Positions 48,438 to 60,360 of a stretch of 64,000 nt of DNA are shown here, in pieces. Positions within the stretch are counted from its first letter, which is position 1, and each line of letters opens with the position of its first letter. Under the pieces are notes generated by a model. The model had not been told where the DNA came from. It searched no databases and saw only the letters and a program-made list of their open reading frames with translations. The position numbers were made by a program, and so were the translations under genes. The stretch comes from Coccinella septempunctata. Taxonomy: Eukaryota; Arthropoda; Insecta; Coleoptera; Coccinellidae. The stretch covers positions 18,168,501-18,232,500 of the forward strand of contig NC_058191.1 of assembly GCF_907165205.1 (NCBI RefSeq), given 5' to 3'.

Positions 48438-49482
48438 ATTTTTTTTTTTGTTTTTTTTTTTCTTAATCACCTTTGCAGGGTGAGGCTTAGAGCTTGCCGG
48501 TTCCTCACAGAACAAGGCAACACTCAATTGCTAGTGAGGAAACTTCTCACAATTCTCGTGGTCCACAAGATCACTTCCTTTTGCGCCTTCTCTATTAGAT
48601 CTTCGTGCAGTCCAAGTTTGGCTGTGTTCCCAGCCAGGTGCATCTCAACCAGCCCATTCGTGGTAATGACTAGAGGAAGTATGGTTATGTGGGTAAGTCT
48701 GTAGAGTTCTTTTAATTCAAATGCCAGATCGTGATATTTAAATATCTTTTCAGCGTACGCTTTTTCAACGTTGTCGTCGACCGGTAGGGTGATGTCAATT
48801 ATAGTGACTCGGTTTTCCATCTTTTCAAGGACGACAATATCGGCCCGGTTGTGCGCTATTGGCCTGTCCGTTATCAGTGGATGGTCCCAATACACCCTCA
48901 CAGCATCATTCTCCTGAACTCGTTTAGGTAAGTATTCGTGTATTTTTCTTTCTGTTTTTAATAATCCATATTTCAGGGCGATGGCTTGATGGAATACTTT
49001 TGCCATGGCATTGTGTCGATCAGTGTATTCCCTGGGAGCGAGCGCTGGGCAAGATGATGTGACATGCTGAATTGTTTCTGGTGCCTGAGAGCATTTACGG
49101 CATCTGTCGCTGAAAATATTTCTTCCCGTTATGTTTTTCTGGTACGCTCTCGTAGGAACCACCTGATCCTGGATCGCTGCCAGTCTACCCTCCGTTTCTG
49201 GAAAGAGGTATCCAGCTTTGAGGTATGAGAGGGATCTTTCTGCATCTATATTTCCATTTTTTAGGACCGTTGGATATCTTCCGTGGAGTGCCTTGCCATG
49301 CCATTCTTCGCATAGTTCCTCGATGGTTGAAGGTTCAGAAGCCAGGTTCAGCGCCGTAATACCTTGATCTTCCCTGGAGAGTGCTTTATAGAAAGGTAAG
49401 TGTTTTGATTTAAAATATTCTCTCATATCCTAGACTGTATTGTGGTGTATGGTTTCGATGTTTTGCATACCTCTGCCCCCTT

Positions 49483-49493
<11 letters not shown>
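48438..49493 (-). pseudogene. R4/Dong-like LINE 3' fragment, left copy
   Basis: The open piece 48,524-49,426 encodes the part after the RT. It has the knuckle CRKCSQAPETIQHVTSSC, the conserved DQVVPTRAYQKNITG, and the endonuclease core HNRADIVVLEKMENRVTIID. A TAG at 49,430-49,432 cuts it from the KGGRGMQNIETIHHNTV block just upstream. Its twin at 59,128-60,180 reads lysine there, so this stop arose after the inverted duplication. The 3' tail shows as a T-rich run at 48,438-48,464. The 5' truncation point abuts (AAT)n at 49,495, fitting TAA-repeat targeting. The usual catalytic PD reads AD here, against PD in the twin. Confidence 0.8.
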
Positions 49494-49494
<1 letters not shown>

Positions 49495-49526
<32 letters not shown>

Positions 49527-49530
49527 TTTA
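49495..49530. repeat. (AAT)n microsatellite, inner end of left arm
   Basis: AAT repeats at the junction of the R4-like fragment and the tail of the CR1-like LINE. Mirrored by (TTA)n at 59,096-59,127. Confidence 0.9.
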
Positions 49531-49598
49531 TTGATTCCATTAGATTACATATATAACGTAAAATTGGGATAGGTCAGAAACATTGAATAGAAAAATGG

Positions 49599-52477
49599 TT
49601 AACCTTTACAAAATTCTTTGAAATCACCTATATTGTAGGGCTCACAGTTTAAAATCACAGGATACAAGGCTTTCTTAAATTTTAAAGGGTCAGAAATATT
49701 TCTTATTTTAGGAGGCAATATGTTGAAAATACTCACTGCCATATATTCTACGTTTTTTTCTCTTAAAGTAGTTTTGTGTGCTGGTACAGTATAAGGAAAT
49801 ATTCTTCTAGTAGCATTCAAATTTTTGTAAGGCTCGAAATAATGTTTGTGTTTACAGAAAAAAATCATTAATCTAAATATATATAAACCATAGATAGTTA
49901 GAATATTATTGCCTTTGAAGAATCCCCTACAAGATTCTCTATATCCTAAATTTAACATTGTTCTTAATGCTTGTTTTTGAATGACAAATAAATCGCTCAC
50001 ATAAGAAGAATTACCCCAGAAAATTATTCCATATGACAGGATAGATTGAAAGCTGGCAAAATATACAACTTTAAGCAGATCAAAATTGATTTGCTTTCTC
50101 AACATAAAAAGCATGTAATTTACAGAATTGAGTCTACCTCTAAGATGTTCAATATGAGGTCCCCATTTAAGGTGTCTATCCACTACAATTCCCAAAAAAG
50201 TAACACTCTCTCTAACCATGACATCATTACCTGAAAAGTTAATTGACAAAGGAAAGTGCAATTTAGATCTTTCACTATAGAAAAATAAACAGTGGGTTTT
50301 ATCAATATTCAAAACAAGATTGAGAGCTCCCAACCAGTCACCCACTGACTTCAGTACACTTTTTGAGTCTTCTATAGCTGTTGCAACACTAGGGGATTCG
50401 AGAATGTAGTTGGTATCATCAGCAAACATACCCATATTGTGCTTGATTGGAATTCTGGCCTTAGGTAAACCATTAATGTAGATAATGAAAAGTGGAGGTC
50501 CTGGAATACTTCCCTGTGGAACGCCCATAGTGATTACTCTCTCGTTCGACTGCAATATTTCACCATCCACTTCCATAACAACTATCTGTCTCCTGGATGA
50601 CAGGTAACTCTCCATTAGCTTTAACTGATTGTCTCTGATGCCGTAGTCCTCAAGAATTGATAACAAGCGTTCATGATCCACACAATCAAAAGCCTTGGTA
50701 AGATCCAAGAATAGACCCAAGGGAACCTCACCTTGTTCGAGGGCAACTAAAACTTTCGTTATAAGTTCAAATGTGGCGGTTTCAATATTTCTGTTCTTCA
50801 CAAAGCCATGTTGATGTTTCGAGATAACATTAAATTTTTGAAAAAAACTCAGAAGTCTGTTACATAGAATTTTCTCAAAGACCTTAGAAAATGAAGATAA
50901 GATGCTGATAGGTCTGTAACTATTTGGCTCTTCAATGGGACCCTTCTTATATATGGGCTTCACAATGGCAATCTTCAGACTATCCGGAAAAATGCCCTCT
51001 TTAAACGAACGATTGATTATATAACATAGGGGTGAAAGAATAATCTCAATCGATGCCTTGACAATTTTCATTGGAATTTCATCATAACCAACGGACTGTT
51101 TGTTCTTTAAAGATTTCACAGCTGATAGAAGCTCGCTGTGTGAAACCTCAAACATGAAAAAGGATTTGCCCAGTCTGTCATGATCAGTGTCAATATCTTT
51201 GTTCAAATTACTTGTGAGTACATGAGGAAAATCAATGAAAAAGTTGTTGAACTCATCTGGCAACAGAGAGCCATCACAATTGCCAGTAATAGTCGCTGAG
51301 ATCTTGTTTTTAGTAAGGGAATTAATTACATTCCAGGAAGCCTTGGACTTATTATCAGAATTTTTAATAAAGTTGTTGAAATGTTCCTTTTTTGCCCGGG
51401 ATAGTAGGTAGTCATAATGTTTCTTAGTGGATTTATACATGGATTTAAATTCAGGTTTAGTGAATGAAGCAGTATATAGAATATCAAGTTGTTTTTTGAT
51501 AGTCATTAATTCAGGAGTAAGTTTGAAGTTCTTTTTTGATGGTGAGTTTTTAATGTTAACTCTTGGGAAACACTGTATGAACAAGTTGGAAAATCGTTGA
51601 TGAAATACATTCCAAAGTTGATTGGGATCAACAGAGTTGGTATAGATGTCATCCCAACTCAGTAAGGAAAGTTCTTGAAGGAAAAATTCAGTAGATTCAG
51701 AGCTGAAAATTCTTGTTTTGGCAGTTTTGCTTCTTTGTTTAGGATTGAAATTCAGGTTGGTAGTGAATTTCAATGCAGAATGATCGGAAATATGATACTC
51801 TATTGCCTGGGTCAATCCTTCAAGGGCAGTAATCACATTATCTAAACAGGTGCCTGAAGAAGGACGGGTTGGTTGTCGATTTAATGGTTTCACATGAAAA
51901 CTTTCCAAGAGAGACATAAAATTTCTGACATCAGGTGAAGTGGAGAGGATGTCCAAGTTAAAATCCCCTACCAAAATGAATGGAGCTTTTTCCAGCGAGC
52001 ATCGTTCGAGTATTGCCCTAAGTTTTTCCAAAAATAGATCTACATCTGCCAATGATGGGGAATTAGGCCTGTAGATGCAAATAAACAGAAATTTGTGCTG
52101 GTCTACAGAAAATTGAGCTGCAGAGCATTCAATAACATAAGGTATACTAATTGAATTATAGTCCTTTCTTTCGGTACAGGTAAATTCTTCCTTACAGTAT
52201 ATCGCACAACCACCATGACTTCCCCTTGCACGACAGTAGCTTGAGACCAGCTTATAACCAAGTTCATTAAGTTCATCACTGCATTTCCAGTGTTCAGTCA
52301 CAGCTATTATATCTGGTTTTTCTTGATGGGCCACAAGTTGAAGTTGATTGAAAGCAGTACCCAAGGATTGAACATTCTGAAGAATGAGGCTAAAACATTT
52401 CTCTGATTTAAGTTCAGGACTAGCAGCAGCATTTATGTTTTCTGTTGTTCTCTGTTCTTCTGAAAAAAATTTTTGTC
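49599..52477 (-). CDS. CR1-like/Jockey-superfamily ORF2: endonuclease and reverse transcriptase, intact frame (copy A)
   Basis: The frame is open from the stop just above 52,477 to 49,599, about 950 codons. No ATG is obvious at the start; TTG at 52,364 opens a 921-residue version, but homology (SLILQNVQSLGTAFNQL) begins upstream. The endonuclease has TEHW, VGDFNLDIL and ISDHSALKF, so the E, D/N and DH catalytic residues are kept. The RT has SVGYDEIPMKIVK, NSYRPISILSSFSKVFE, LDLTKAFDCVDHERL, MGVPQGSIPGPPLFIIYING and the catalytic FADD at 50,412-50,426. A thumb and a Cys-poor C-terminal extension follow. PGPPLF replaces the common LGPLLF. No RNase H. ORF2 overlaps the ORF1 stop (52,433-52,435) by about 40 bp. 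It could still be functional apart from the missing 5' end of the element. Confidence 0.85.
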
Positions 52478-52745
52478 AAAGGAAAATTCTCTCAATATAA
52501 CTCCTCGGGGCCAGAAGGATTCACAAAACACAGTTTTGTAAGCATTTTCATCTGGTAGGCCTATACTAAAAGATGAGTTTTGTCCAATTGTGTTTAACTT
52601 TTTCACTATTATGAGATCACTACCTTCTATACAATCCAAAAACGATAACATATCCTGTTCTGTGACTTCTTTACCAGCAATTCTACCAGCATAGATCCAT
52701 TTTCTACGTATTGCACCTTGAATTAAACTTTCTGAACTATCCGTT
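52433..52745 (-). pseudogene. ORF1 C-terminal part of CR1-like LINE copy A (truncated)
   Basis: An open frame without a start: RKWIYAGRIAGKEVTEQD, then LSFLDCIEGSDLIIVKKL, then FCESFWPRGVILREF and a TAA at 52,433-52,435. This pattern (short beta-rich domain, WPxGV..R.F) is the C-terminal nucleic-acid-binding domain seen in insect LINE ORF1 proteins. The rest is missing because the element is cut at about 52,748. Confidence 0.65.
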
Positions 52746-52748
52746 TTC

Positions 52749-54891
52749 GTTACTGAGTTGGGATGACATCTATACCAACTCTGTTGATCCCAATCAACTT
52801 TGGAATGTATTTCATCAACGATTTTCCAACTTGTTCATACAGTGTTTCCCAAGAGTTAACATTAAAAACTCACCATCAAAAAAGTACTTCAAACTTACTC
52901 CTGAATTAATGACTATCAAAAAACAACTTGATATTCTATATACTGCTTCATTCACTAAACCTGAATTTAAATCCGTGTATAAATCCACTAAGAAACATTA
53001 TGACTACCTACTATCCCGGGCAAAAAAGGAACATTTCAACAACTTTATTAAAAATTCTGATAATAAGTCCAAGGCTTCCTGGAATGTAATTAATTCCCTT
53101 ACTAAAAACAAGATCTCAGCGACTATTACTGGCAATTGTGATGGCTCTCTGTTGCCAGATGAGTTCAACAACTTTTTCATTGATTTTCCTCATGTACTCA
53201 CAAGTAATTTGAACAAAGATATTGACACTGATCATGACAGACTGGGCAAATCCTTTTTCATGTTTGAGGTTTCACACAGCGAGCTTCTATCAGCTGTGAA
53301 ATCTTTAAAGAACAAACAGTCCGTTGGTTATGATGAAATTCCAATGAAAATTGTCAAGGCATCGATTGAGATTATTCTTTCACCCCTATGTTATATAATC
53401 AATCGTTCGTTTAAAGAGGGCATTTTTCCGGATAGTCTGAAGATTGCCATTGTGAAGCCCATATATAAGAAGGGTCCCATTGAAGAGCCAAATAGTTACA
53501 GACCTATCAGCATCTTATCTTCATTTTCTAAGGTCTTTGAGAAAATTCTATGTAACAGACTTCTGAGTTTTTTTCAAAAATTTAATGTTATCTCGAAACA
53601 TCAACATGGCTTTGTGAAGAACAGAAATATTGAAACCGCCACATTTGAACTTATAACGAAAGTTTTAGTTGCCCTCGAACAAGGTGAGGTTCCCTTGGGT
53701 CTATTCTTGGATCTTACCAAGGCTTTTGATTGTGTGGATCATGAACGCTTGTTATCAATTCTTGAGGACTACGGCATCAGAGACAATCAGTTAAAGCTAA
53801 TGGAGAGTTACCTGTCATCCAGGAGACAGATAGTTGTTATGGAAGTGGATGGTGAAATATTGCAGTCGAACGAGAGAGTAATCACTATGGGCGTTCCACA
53901 GGGAAGTATTCCAGGACCTCCACTTTTCATTATCTACATTAATGGTTTACCTAAGGCCAGAATTCCAATCAAGCACAATATGGGTATGTTTGCTGATGAT
54001 ACCAACTACATTCTCGAATCCCCTAGTGTTGCAACAGCTATAGAAGACTCAAAAAGTGTACTGAAGTCAGTGGGTGACTGGTTGGGAGCTCTCAATCTTG
54101 TTTTGAATATTGATAAAACCCACTGTTTATTTTTCTATAGTGAAAGATCTAAATTGCACTTTCCTTTGTCAATTAACTTTTCAGGTAATGATGTCATGGT
54201 TAGAGAGAGTGTTACTTTTTTGGGAATTGTAGTGGATAGACACCTTAAATGGGGACCTCATATTGAACATCTTAGAGGTAGACTCAATTCTGTAAATTAC
54301 ATGCTTTTTATGTTGAGAAAGCAAATCAATTTTGATCTGCTTAAAGTTGTATATTTTGCCAGCTTTCAATCTATCCTGTCATATGGAATAATTTTCTGGG
54401 GTAATTCTTCTTATGTGAGCGATTTATTTGTCATTCAAAAACAAGCTTTAAGAACAATGTTAAATTTAGGATATAGAGAATCTTGTAGGGGATTCTTCAA
54501 AGGCAATAATATTCTAACTATCTATGGTTTATATATATTTAGATTAATGATTTTTTTCTGTAAACACAAACATTATTTCGAGCCTTACAAAAATTTGAAT
54601 GCTACTAGAAGAATATTTCCTTATACTGTACCAGCACACAAAACTACTTTAAGAGAAAAAAACGTAGAATATATGGCAGTGAGTATTTTCAACATATTGC
54701 CTCCTAAAATAAGAAATATTTCTGACCCTTTAAAATTTAAGAAAGCCTTGTATCCTGTGATTTTAAACTGTGAGCCCTACAATAAAGGTGATTTCAAAGA
54801 ATTTTGTAAAGGTTAACCATTTTTCTATTCAATGTTTCTGACCTATCCCAATTTTACGTTATATATGTAATCTAATGGAATCAATAAATAT
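52749..54891 (+). pseudogene. CR1-like LINE, copy B: ORF2 lacking the endonuclease
   Basis: Homology to copy A begins at about 52,749 (TTACTGAGTTGGGATGACATC), so the endonuclease is absent. The open frame from there to TAA at 54,814 carries the linker and a complete RT with FADD at 53,990-54,004. Against copy A I see only isolated changes (for example KKYF for KKNF, SVYKS for SMYKS, NKGDF for NIGDF). The 3' end AATCAATAAATAT at 54,891 abuts the tail of the R4-like element. The two copies face away from each other (5' ends together), around about 1.08 kb of copy A 5' sequence. Confidence 0.85.
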
Positions 54892-57800
54892 TTTTTTTTT
54901 TTTTTTTTTTTTTCCTTCGTGTGAGGGGAAAACCCTTTATGGGCGCCCAGAGGGTCCGCACTCTAGGTTGTGTGAGATTCCGAGATCTTGTTCGGCTACT
55001 CACTAAAAACCCCTCACACTTTCGACGGAGAAGTTCTTCGTCCGGCCCTTGTAGCGTCCCTTAACAAAAGAGATGAGCTGCAAGTGGCATCTAGAGTTCA
55101 TGGGATCTGATGATATGCAGTGACCCAAGCAACACCGCCTTCTGCATTCTGTGCGCTAGTATCTCGGCCCAAGGCCTGCAGGCCGGAATAATCTTCAATT
55201 CTTCCACGTAGTTGGCTCTCATTCCTCCGAGACATCCTATGATTAGTACAACCATCCTGACTTTATGACCTGGGTACATAGTTCCAAGCTCGAAAACAAG
55301 ATCTTTGTATTTTTGCCTTTTCTGCTCTTCCTTCATCACCATGTTGTTTTCTGCAGGGGATGAGAATTCCACGACGAACAATTCCTTCAGCTCTTTGTCC
55401 AAAAGAAGTATGTCTGGCTTTATTGCCTTGATCTGCCGCGTTGTTGAGACAGGATAGTTCCAGTATATTCGAGCTTTCTCGTTCTGGACAACCGCTTCAA
55501 TCTCCAGAGGCACATATGGTAGCACCGGTTCTTTGTCTATCTCATATGCCGCCCTCAGATGGAAGTAGAGAACTCGGAGTGCCGCGTTGTGTCTCTCTAT
55601 ATACCCCGATGGAGCATGGACTCTGCAGGCGGAAAGAATGTGCATAATCGTTTCTTGTTGACTATGGCACGCTCTGCACGTTGTTGGGGTGTCCATTTTC
55701 ATGATGTTCTTTTTATATCATCTGGTATTTATTACTCCATCCTGACACGCCATCACAAATCCCTCCGTCTCTGACTTAAGGCTAGCCGACTTAAGAAAGG
55801 CGAAAGACAATTCTTCCGACAGATCTTGGTCTTTTAAACTCCTGAAAAATATGGAGTGCAGGCTCTTACTCATATGATGTTCGAGTAATGTATTCGACTG
55901 AGACTTCCGGATCAGTCTTGCTAGCCTTCTTTGGTCCGCTTGAGTGATCGGTGCTCCTGCACGCTCAGGATCTATCGACACGCCGGTTATACCGAGCTTC
56001 TCCAAGGCTCTCTGTGCAGCTCGGAATAGGAAGGCTCCGTGGTTCGCGAGTTCATGCTGAGCTACAAACTTCAGAAGCGGATCTTCACTTCTTAGGACCC
56101 TTACTGCTGTTTCCAATGTTTGTTGATAGTGTTGATATTCCAAACATTGCAATCCTCTACCCCCCTGGCTTCGGGGAAGGTATATCCTCTGAATCGAGCT
56201 ATTTGGGTGAAGGCTACGATTCATGTTCATCGTTTTTCTTGTTGACCTATCAAGATCGAGGAGTTCGTTCACCGTCCAGTTTACCACCCCGAAAGAGTAG
56301 GTAAGTATCGGGATGGCTAGCATATTTGTAGCTGATACTTTGTTCTTTCCTGACAGCTGTGATTTCCAGATGTCTCTCAGCTTCTTCTTGTAGCTGGCTG
56401 ATAAGGCGTCCTTTATCTGGGTTGTCTCCAGTACTCCTCTCTGTTTCATCCCGAGAAACTTATAAGTTTCTCCGTCTTCCAGACGTCGAAAAGTCATTCC
56501 GTCTTCCAGTTGGATATCTTCTCCTGGATCATCAACCCTTCCCCTGCGGAGATGAAAAACAGCACACTTGTCCAAACCAAATGACATTCCCATTGCAGAG
56601 GTGTACTCGGAAACGATATTCAATAGTTGCTGTAGTGCGGTCCTGGAGGGAGCGTAGAGTTTCAAGTCGTCCACGTACATAAGATGGGAGATCAGGTGGT
56701 TCCTTCTGCCTGGTGGACCGGCCTTGTATCCTATTTTGCTTGCCCTCAGCTCAATTGATAGTGGCATGAGTGTTATGCAGAATAATAACGGGCTTAGCGA
56801 ATCTCCCTGGAACACTCCTCTTCTGTACCTCACCCATCCCGTATAAACGGTTCGTCCCACTGCTCGGATGGCAAACTTCGTTTTCCACAACGCAATGATG
56901 CTTTCTATCGCATGGATGATGTTAGGGTGGACTTTCAGCATTTTTAATAGCCGTATGATCAGGTCGTGCGGCGAGGTGTCAAATGCTTTCGCGTAGTCTA
57001 ACCATGAGGTATGTAGGTCGCGCTTGTAATGTCTGGCGTCTAGGCATACGCTCTTGTCGATCAGCAAGTTGTCCTTGCATCCTTGCACTCCTTTCTTTGC
57101 TCCCCTCTGTTCGTAGATACTGTCCCACACTGGTCCAATAACCCTCAGAATTCGATCTTGAATAACACTTGTGAGTATCTTGTACAGTGTATTGAGGCAA
57201 GTGATTGGGCGATAGTTCTTGGGTTGCCCTAAGTCCCCTGATTTTGGTATCAGCACTGTCCTACCCTCCACCAACCATGAAGGAATGGGCTCACGGCGAA
57301 TCAGCATTCCGCTGAATAATCTTGCCAGGTGTTTATGTGTAGCCGGAAAGCTCTTCCACCAGTAGTTCTGAATACCGTCTGGTCCGGGTGCTGTGAAATC
57401 ATTCTTGTTCTTAAGGGCTTGTCTAATATCTTCGGCTGATATTTCAGAAAGTTCGTCGTTCTGCTGTAGGGTTTGATCACACATCTGCTGGAATCTGGGA
57501 AGTGCTGGAGTATCCCTGGTTTTGGCTGGTTGTTCGTACAGGCTTTTCCAAAACTCTTCGACGTCCTGAGGTGATGGTGGGTTTTGCACCTCTTGCTGTT
57601 GAGGTTGAAATAATTTCGATGGTTCCGCGGTGAAGGTGTTGTTATCTTCGATCCATCTTTTTCTCCTTATCAATTTCTTTCGTGCTGCTGCAAGTGATCT
57701 TATTTTATCTACAGCTTTCTGCTTCAGTAGATGGACTGTGGGCAAGTTAACGGTACCATGTATAGCACGAAGCTCCTCAATCATCTCCCTCATTCTCTTG

Positions 57801-58937
57801 CTCGGTTTAGTTTTTCCTTTCATAACATCTATGACACATTGGTACCAAGATGCCTGCTGCCTCATTGATTTTATTTTGATGTCAAGTCGATTTAGCCTTT
57901 TCCTATGCTTATTATTGTTATTCGCAGCTGCACTTTTCGGTGGACATAGTAGATAAGCGGCTGCTCTCACTGCAGCCTCCACCTCTTCCAGTGAACAGGT
58001 CTCGTTAAGATGATCTTGAATGATGCTATTCAAAACGGCTAGATCTTCAGCCTTGTGTCTTGATTTTATCCGGGTGGGTTTGATCAGTGGGTCTCCAACG
58101 GCAGCCTCAAAAGCCTCTTTTGTATTGTCGGTTAACTCTGATGAATCTCTCACTGTCCTTGGCCTTTGTTGCTGTCTGTCTGGAGCATCTGTCACCTGCT
58201 CTCCAGCTAGTTCTATCTCTGGAACTTCTCTCACTTGTTCCGTTCTTGGCCTTGCTTCCAGGGCTACAGCTTCACTTCTGTGAGTCATCGCTTGGTGTTG
58301 TTGGTCTGGAGCATCTGTCACCTGCTCTTCAGCTCGTTCTATATCTGGAACATCTCTCACATGTTCCGTTATTGGCCTGTTGGAGCGTGTACCAGTCCTG
58401 GTTCGGCCCGCGATATCACTCAAAAGGGCTACAGCTTGTTCTTGAGTTATGTCAACCGTCAATTGCTGATGTTGGCTCAAAGCATCTGTCACCTGCTCCT
58501 CAGCTTGTTGTTCCAACCCTCCTTGCTCTCGAGGCCGCTGCAAGATTCCTCTTCTTTTGAGATGACTGATCTGATCTCTCAGGTTTTGCTGCGTCATGTA
58601 GTTGAGGTCTGGACAATTTTCGCACCACAGACCATGCAGCCTATTCATGTATCCCCTTCTGTCGGGTCCTGATCTTCTGTATAGCGCAGACAGCAGGCTA
58701 TGCTGCTCGGGCGTCCACTTGTGGCGTCCCCTTTGTGCTGTTCTGTTTCGGCTGCCGGTTCCGACTACGGGGTGCTCTTGCGAGCTTTGAATCCCTATGC
58801 GACCGACAACCTGAACTCTCTCCTCGTCGATGTCCTCCTCGTCTAAAGGCGTAGCTTTTTGTGTGGCAGGCGCCCGCCTTCTCAGCGTTCTGCCGTTGGT
58901 GTCCCGCATGCTGTCACGTCCAGCCAATAAATATTAT
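54892..58937 (-). mobile_element. Nearly full-length R4/Dong-like LINE
   Basis: About 4.05 kb: a very short leader beginning at a TAA-repeat (58,938), one long frame, a 3' region and a poly(A) tail seen as T22 at 54,892-54,913. A single ORF with Myb-like N-terminus, central RT and C-terminal restriction-like endonuclease defines the R2/R4 group. The position beside TAA repeats fits the Dong/R4 clade. Confidence 0.85.
55091..58909 (-). pseudogene. R4/Dong-like retrotransposon protein, one in-frame TGA from intact
   Basis: The likely start is ATG at 58,909 (MRDTNGRTLRRRAP); the preceding TTG gives six more codons. Order: a Myb-like DNA-binding domain (RHKWTPEQHSLLSALYRRS, about residue 67 on); a Gln/Glu-rich region with three diverged repeats of EQVTDA; the RT with NDFTAPGPDGIQNYWWK (about 505), NYRPITCLNTLYKIL, WLDYAKAFD, GVFQGDSLSPLLFC and the catalytic YVDD (56,667-56,678, about 750); GGRGLQCLEY; a C-x2-C-x7-H-x4-C knuckle (CRACHSQQETIMHILSAC, about 1,080); and the endonuclease core KPDILLLDKELKELFVVEF (about 1,165). 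The frame runs unchanged through 1,273 codons except one TGA at 55,718-55,720, in the conserved block VIxTR-x-YxKxI. Related copies have N or A at that place, so this is most simply a point mutation; read-through cannot be excluded. Confidence 0.85.
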
Positions 58938-59095
58938 TATTATGACTTTAGCCTTGCGGCTTTCACACTCCTCTCCAGAGGAAAATTCACTTATCCCAGA
59001 TATCTCAGATATCAAAAGGATTAAGCTCTGTTGGAGCCCTTTCCAGGTTTTCGGGCTCGTGGTGGTGGTCGGGTCTGGGTCGCTCCTCGCCTCCC
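58938..59095 (-). pseudogene. 3'-terminal scrap of another R4/Dong-like LINE
   Basis: 158 bp identical in kind to the end of the element at 26,530-26,697 (reverse complement: GACCCGACC, GAAAACCTGGAAAGGG, GATATCTGAGATATC). TAA/ATT repeats lie on both sides, so a strongly 5'-truncated insertion into a TAA repeat. Confidence 0.8.

Positions 59096-59127
<32 letters not shown>
59096..59127. repeat. (TTA)n microsatellite, inner end of right arm
   Basis: TTA repeats between the R4-like scrap and the R4-like fragment; mirror of 49,495-49,530. Confidence 0.9.
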
Positions 59128-59133
<6 letters not shown>

Positions 59134-60180
59134 AAGGGGGCAGAGGTATGCAAAACATCGAAACCATACACCACAATACAGTCAAGGATATGAGAGAATA
59201 TTTTAAATCAAAACACTTACCTTTCTATAAAGCACTCTCCAGGGAAGATCAAGGTATTACGGCGCTGAACCTTGCTTCTGAACCTTCAACCATCGAGGAA
59301 CTATGCGAAGAATGGCATGGCAAGGCACTCCACGGAAGATATCCAACGGTCCTAAAAAATGGAAATATAGATGCAGAAAGATCCCTCTCATAACTCAAAG
59401 CTGGATACCTCTTTCCAGAAACGGAGGGTAGACTGGCAGCGATCCAGTATCAGGTGGTTCCTACGAGAGCGTACCAGAAAAACATAACGGGAAGAAATAT
59501 TTTCAGCGACAGATGCCGTAAATGCTCTCAGGCACCAGAAACAATTCAGCATGTCACATCATCTTCCCCAGCGCTCGCTCCCAGGGAATACACTGATCGA
59601 CACAATGCCATGGCAAAAGTATTCCATCAAGCCATCGCCCTGAAATATGGATTATTAAAAACAGAAAGAAAAATACACGAATACTTACCTAAACGAGTTC
59701 AGGAGAATGATGCTGTGAGGGTGTATTGGGACCATCCACTGATAACGGACAGGCCAATAGCGCACAACCGGCCCGATATTGTCGTCCTTGAAAAGATGGA
59801 AAACCGAGTCACTATAATTGACATCACCCTACCGGTCGACGACAACGTTGAAAAAGCGTACGCTGAAAAGATATTTAAATATCACGATCTGGCATTTGAA
59901 TTAAAAGAACTCTACAGACTTACCCACATAACCATACTTCCTCTAGTCATTACCACGAATGGGCTGGTTGAGATGCACCTGGCTGGGAACACAGCCAAAC
60001 TTGGACTGCACGAAGATCTAATAGAGAAGGCGCAAAAGGAAGTGATCTTGTGGACCACGAGAATTGTGAGAAGTTTCCTCACTAGCAATTGAGTGTTGCC
60101 TTGTTCTGTGAGGAACCGGCAAGCTCTAAGCCTCACCCTGCAAAGGTGATTAAGAAAAAAAAAACAAAAAAAAAAATATA
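59128..60180 (+). pseudogene. R4/Dong-like LINE 3' fragment, right copy
   Basis: Same fragment as 48,438-49,493. Reads GGRGMQNIETIHHNTVKD without the TAG of the left copy. It has its own stop, TAA at 59,391-59,393, where the left copy has tyrosine (SYLKAG). The rest (59,454-60,092) carries VVPTRAYQKNITG, the knuckle CRKCSQAPETIQHVTSSS with its last Cys changed to Ser, and the endonuclease core HNRPDIVVLEKMENRVTIID with the PD intact. A-rich tail near 60,152-60,176. The two copies thus decayed independently after the duplication. Confidence 0.8.
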
Positions 60181-60360
60181 TATATATTATATCTGTGCGG
60201 ACGTGAAGACGTATTGACGATCACTCCGCAGATTCTTGTCAGAAGTGCCAATTGACGTACTTAATTTCCAAATTAATTAGTTTATATCTATACCTGAAAA
60301 TTGTGCAATTTTTCTCTCTTCTTGGTGTCTCGTGATTCTTCATAAGAACCAAATGCTTCT

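Larger units (their letters stand above)
45136..49530. repeat. Left arm of the second palindrome
   Basis: Inverted copy of 59,096-63,188. It carries RTE, CR1-like and R4/Dong-like fragments in mirror order, differs by scattered substitutions, and has the MITE at 45,732. A stretch of (AAT)n/(TTA)n lies at the inner end of both arms. Confidence 0.92.
49525..52748 (-). mobile_element. CR1-like LINE, copy A
   Basis: 3' end at 49,525 in an AAT-type tail; 5'-truncated at about 52,748, where copy B begins in the opposite direction. It contains the end of ORF1 and an unbroken ORF2. 49,525-51,680 is nearly identical, inverted, to 52,749-54,880. Confidence 0.85.
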
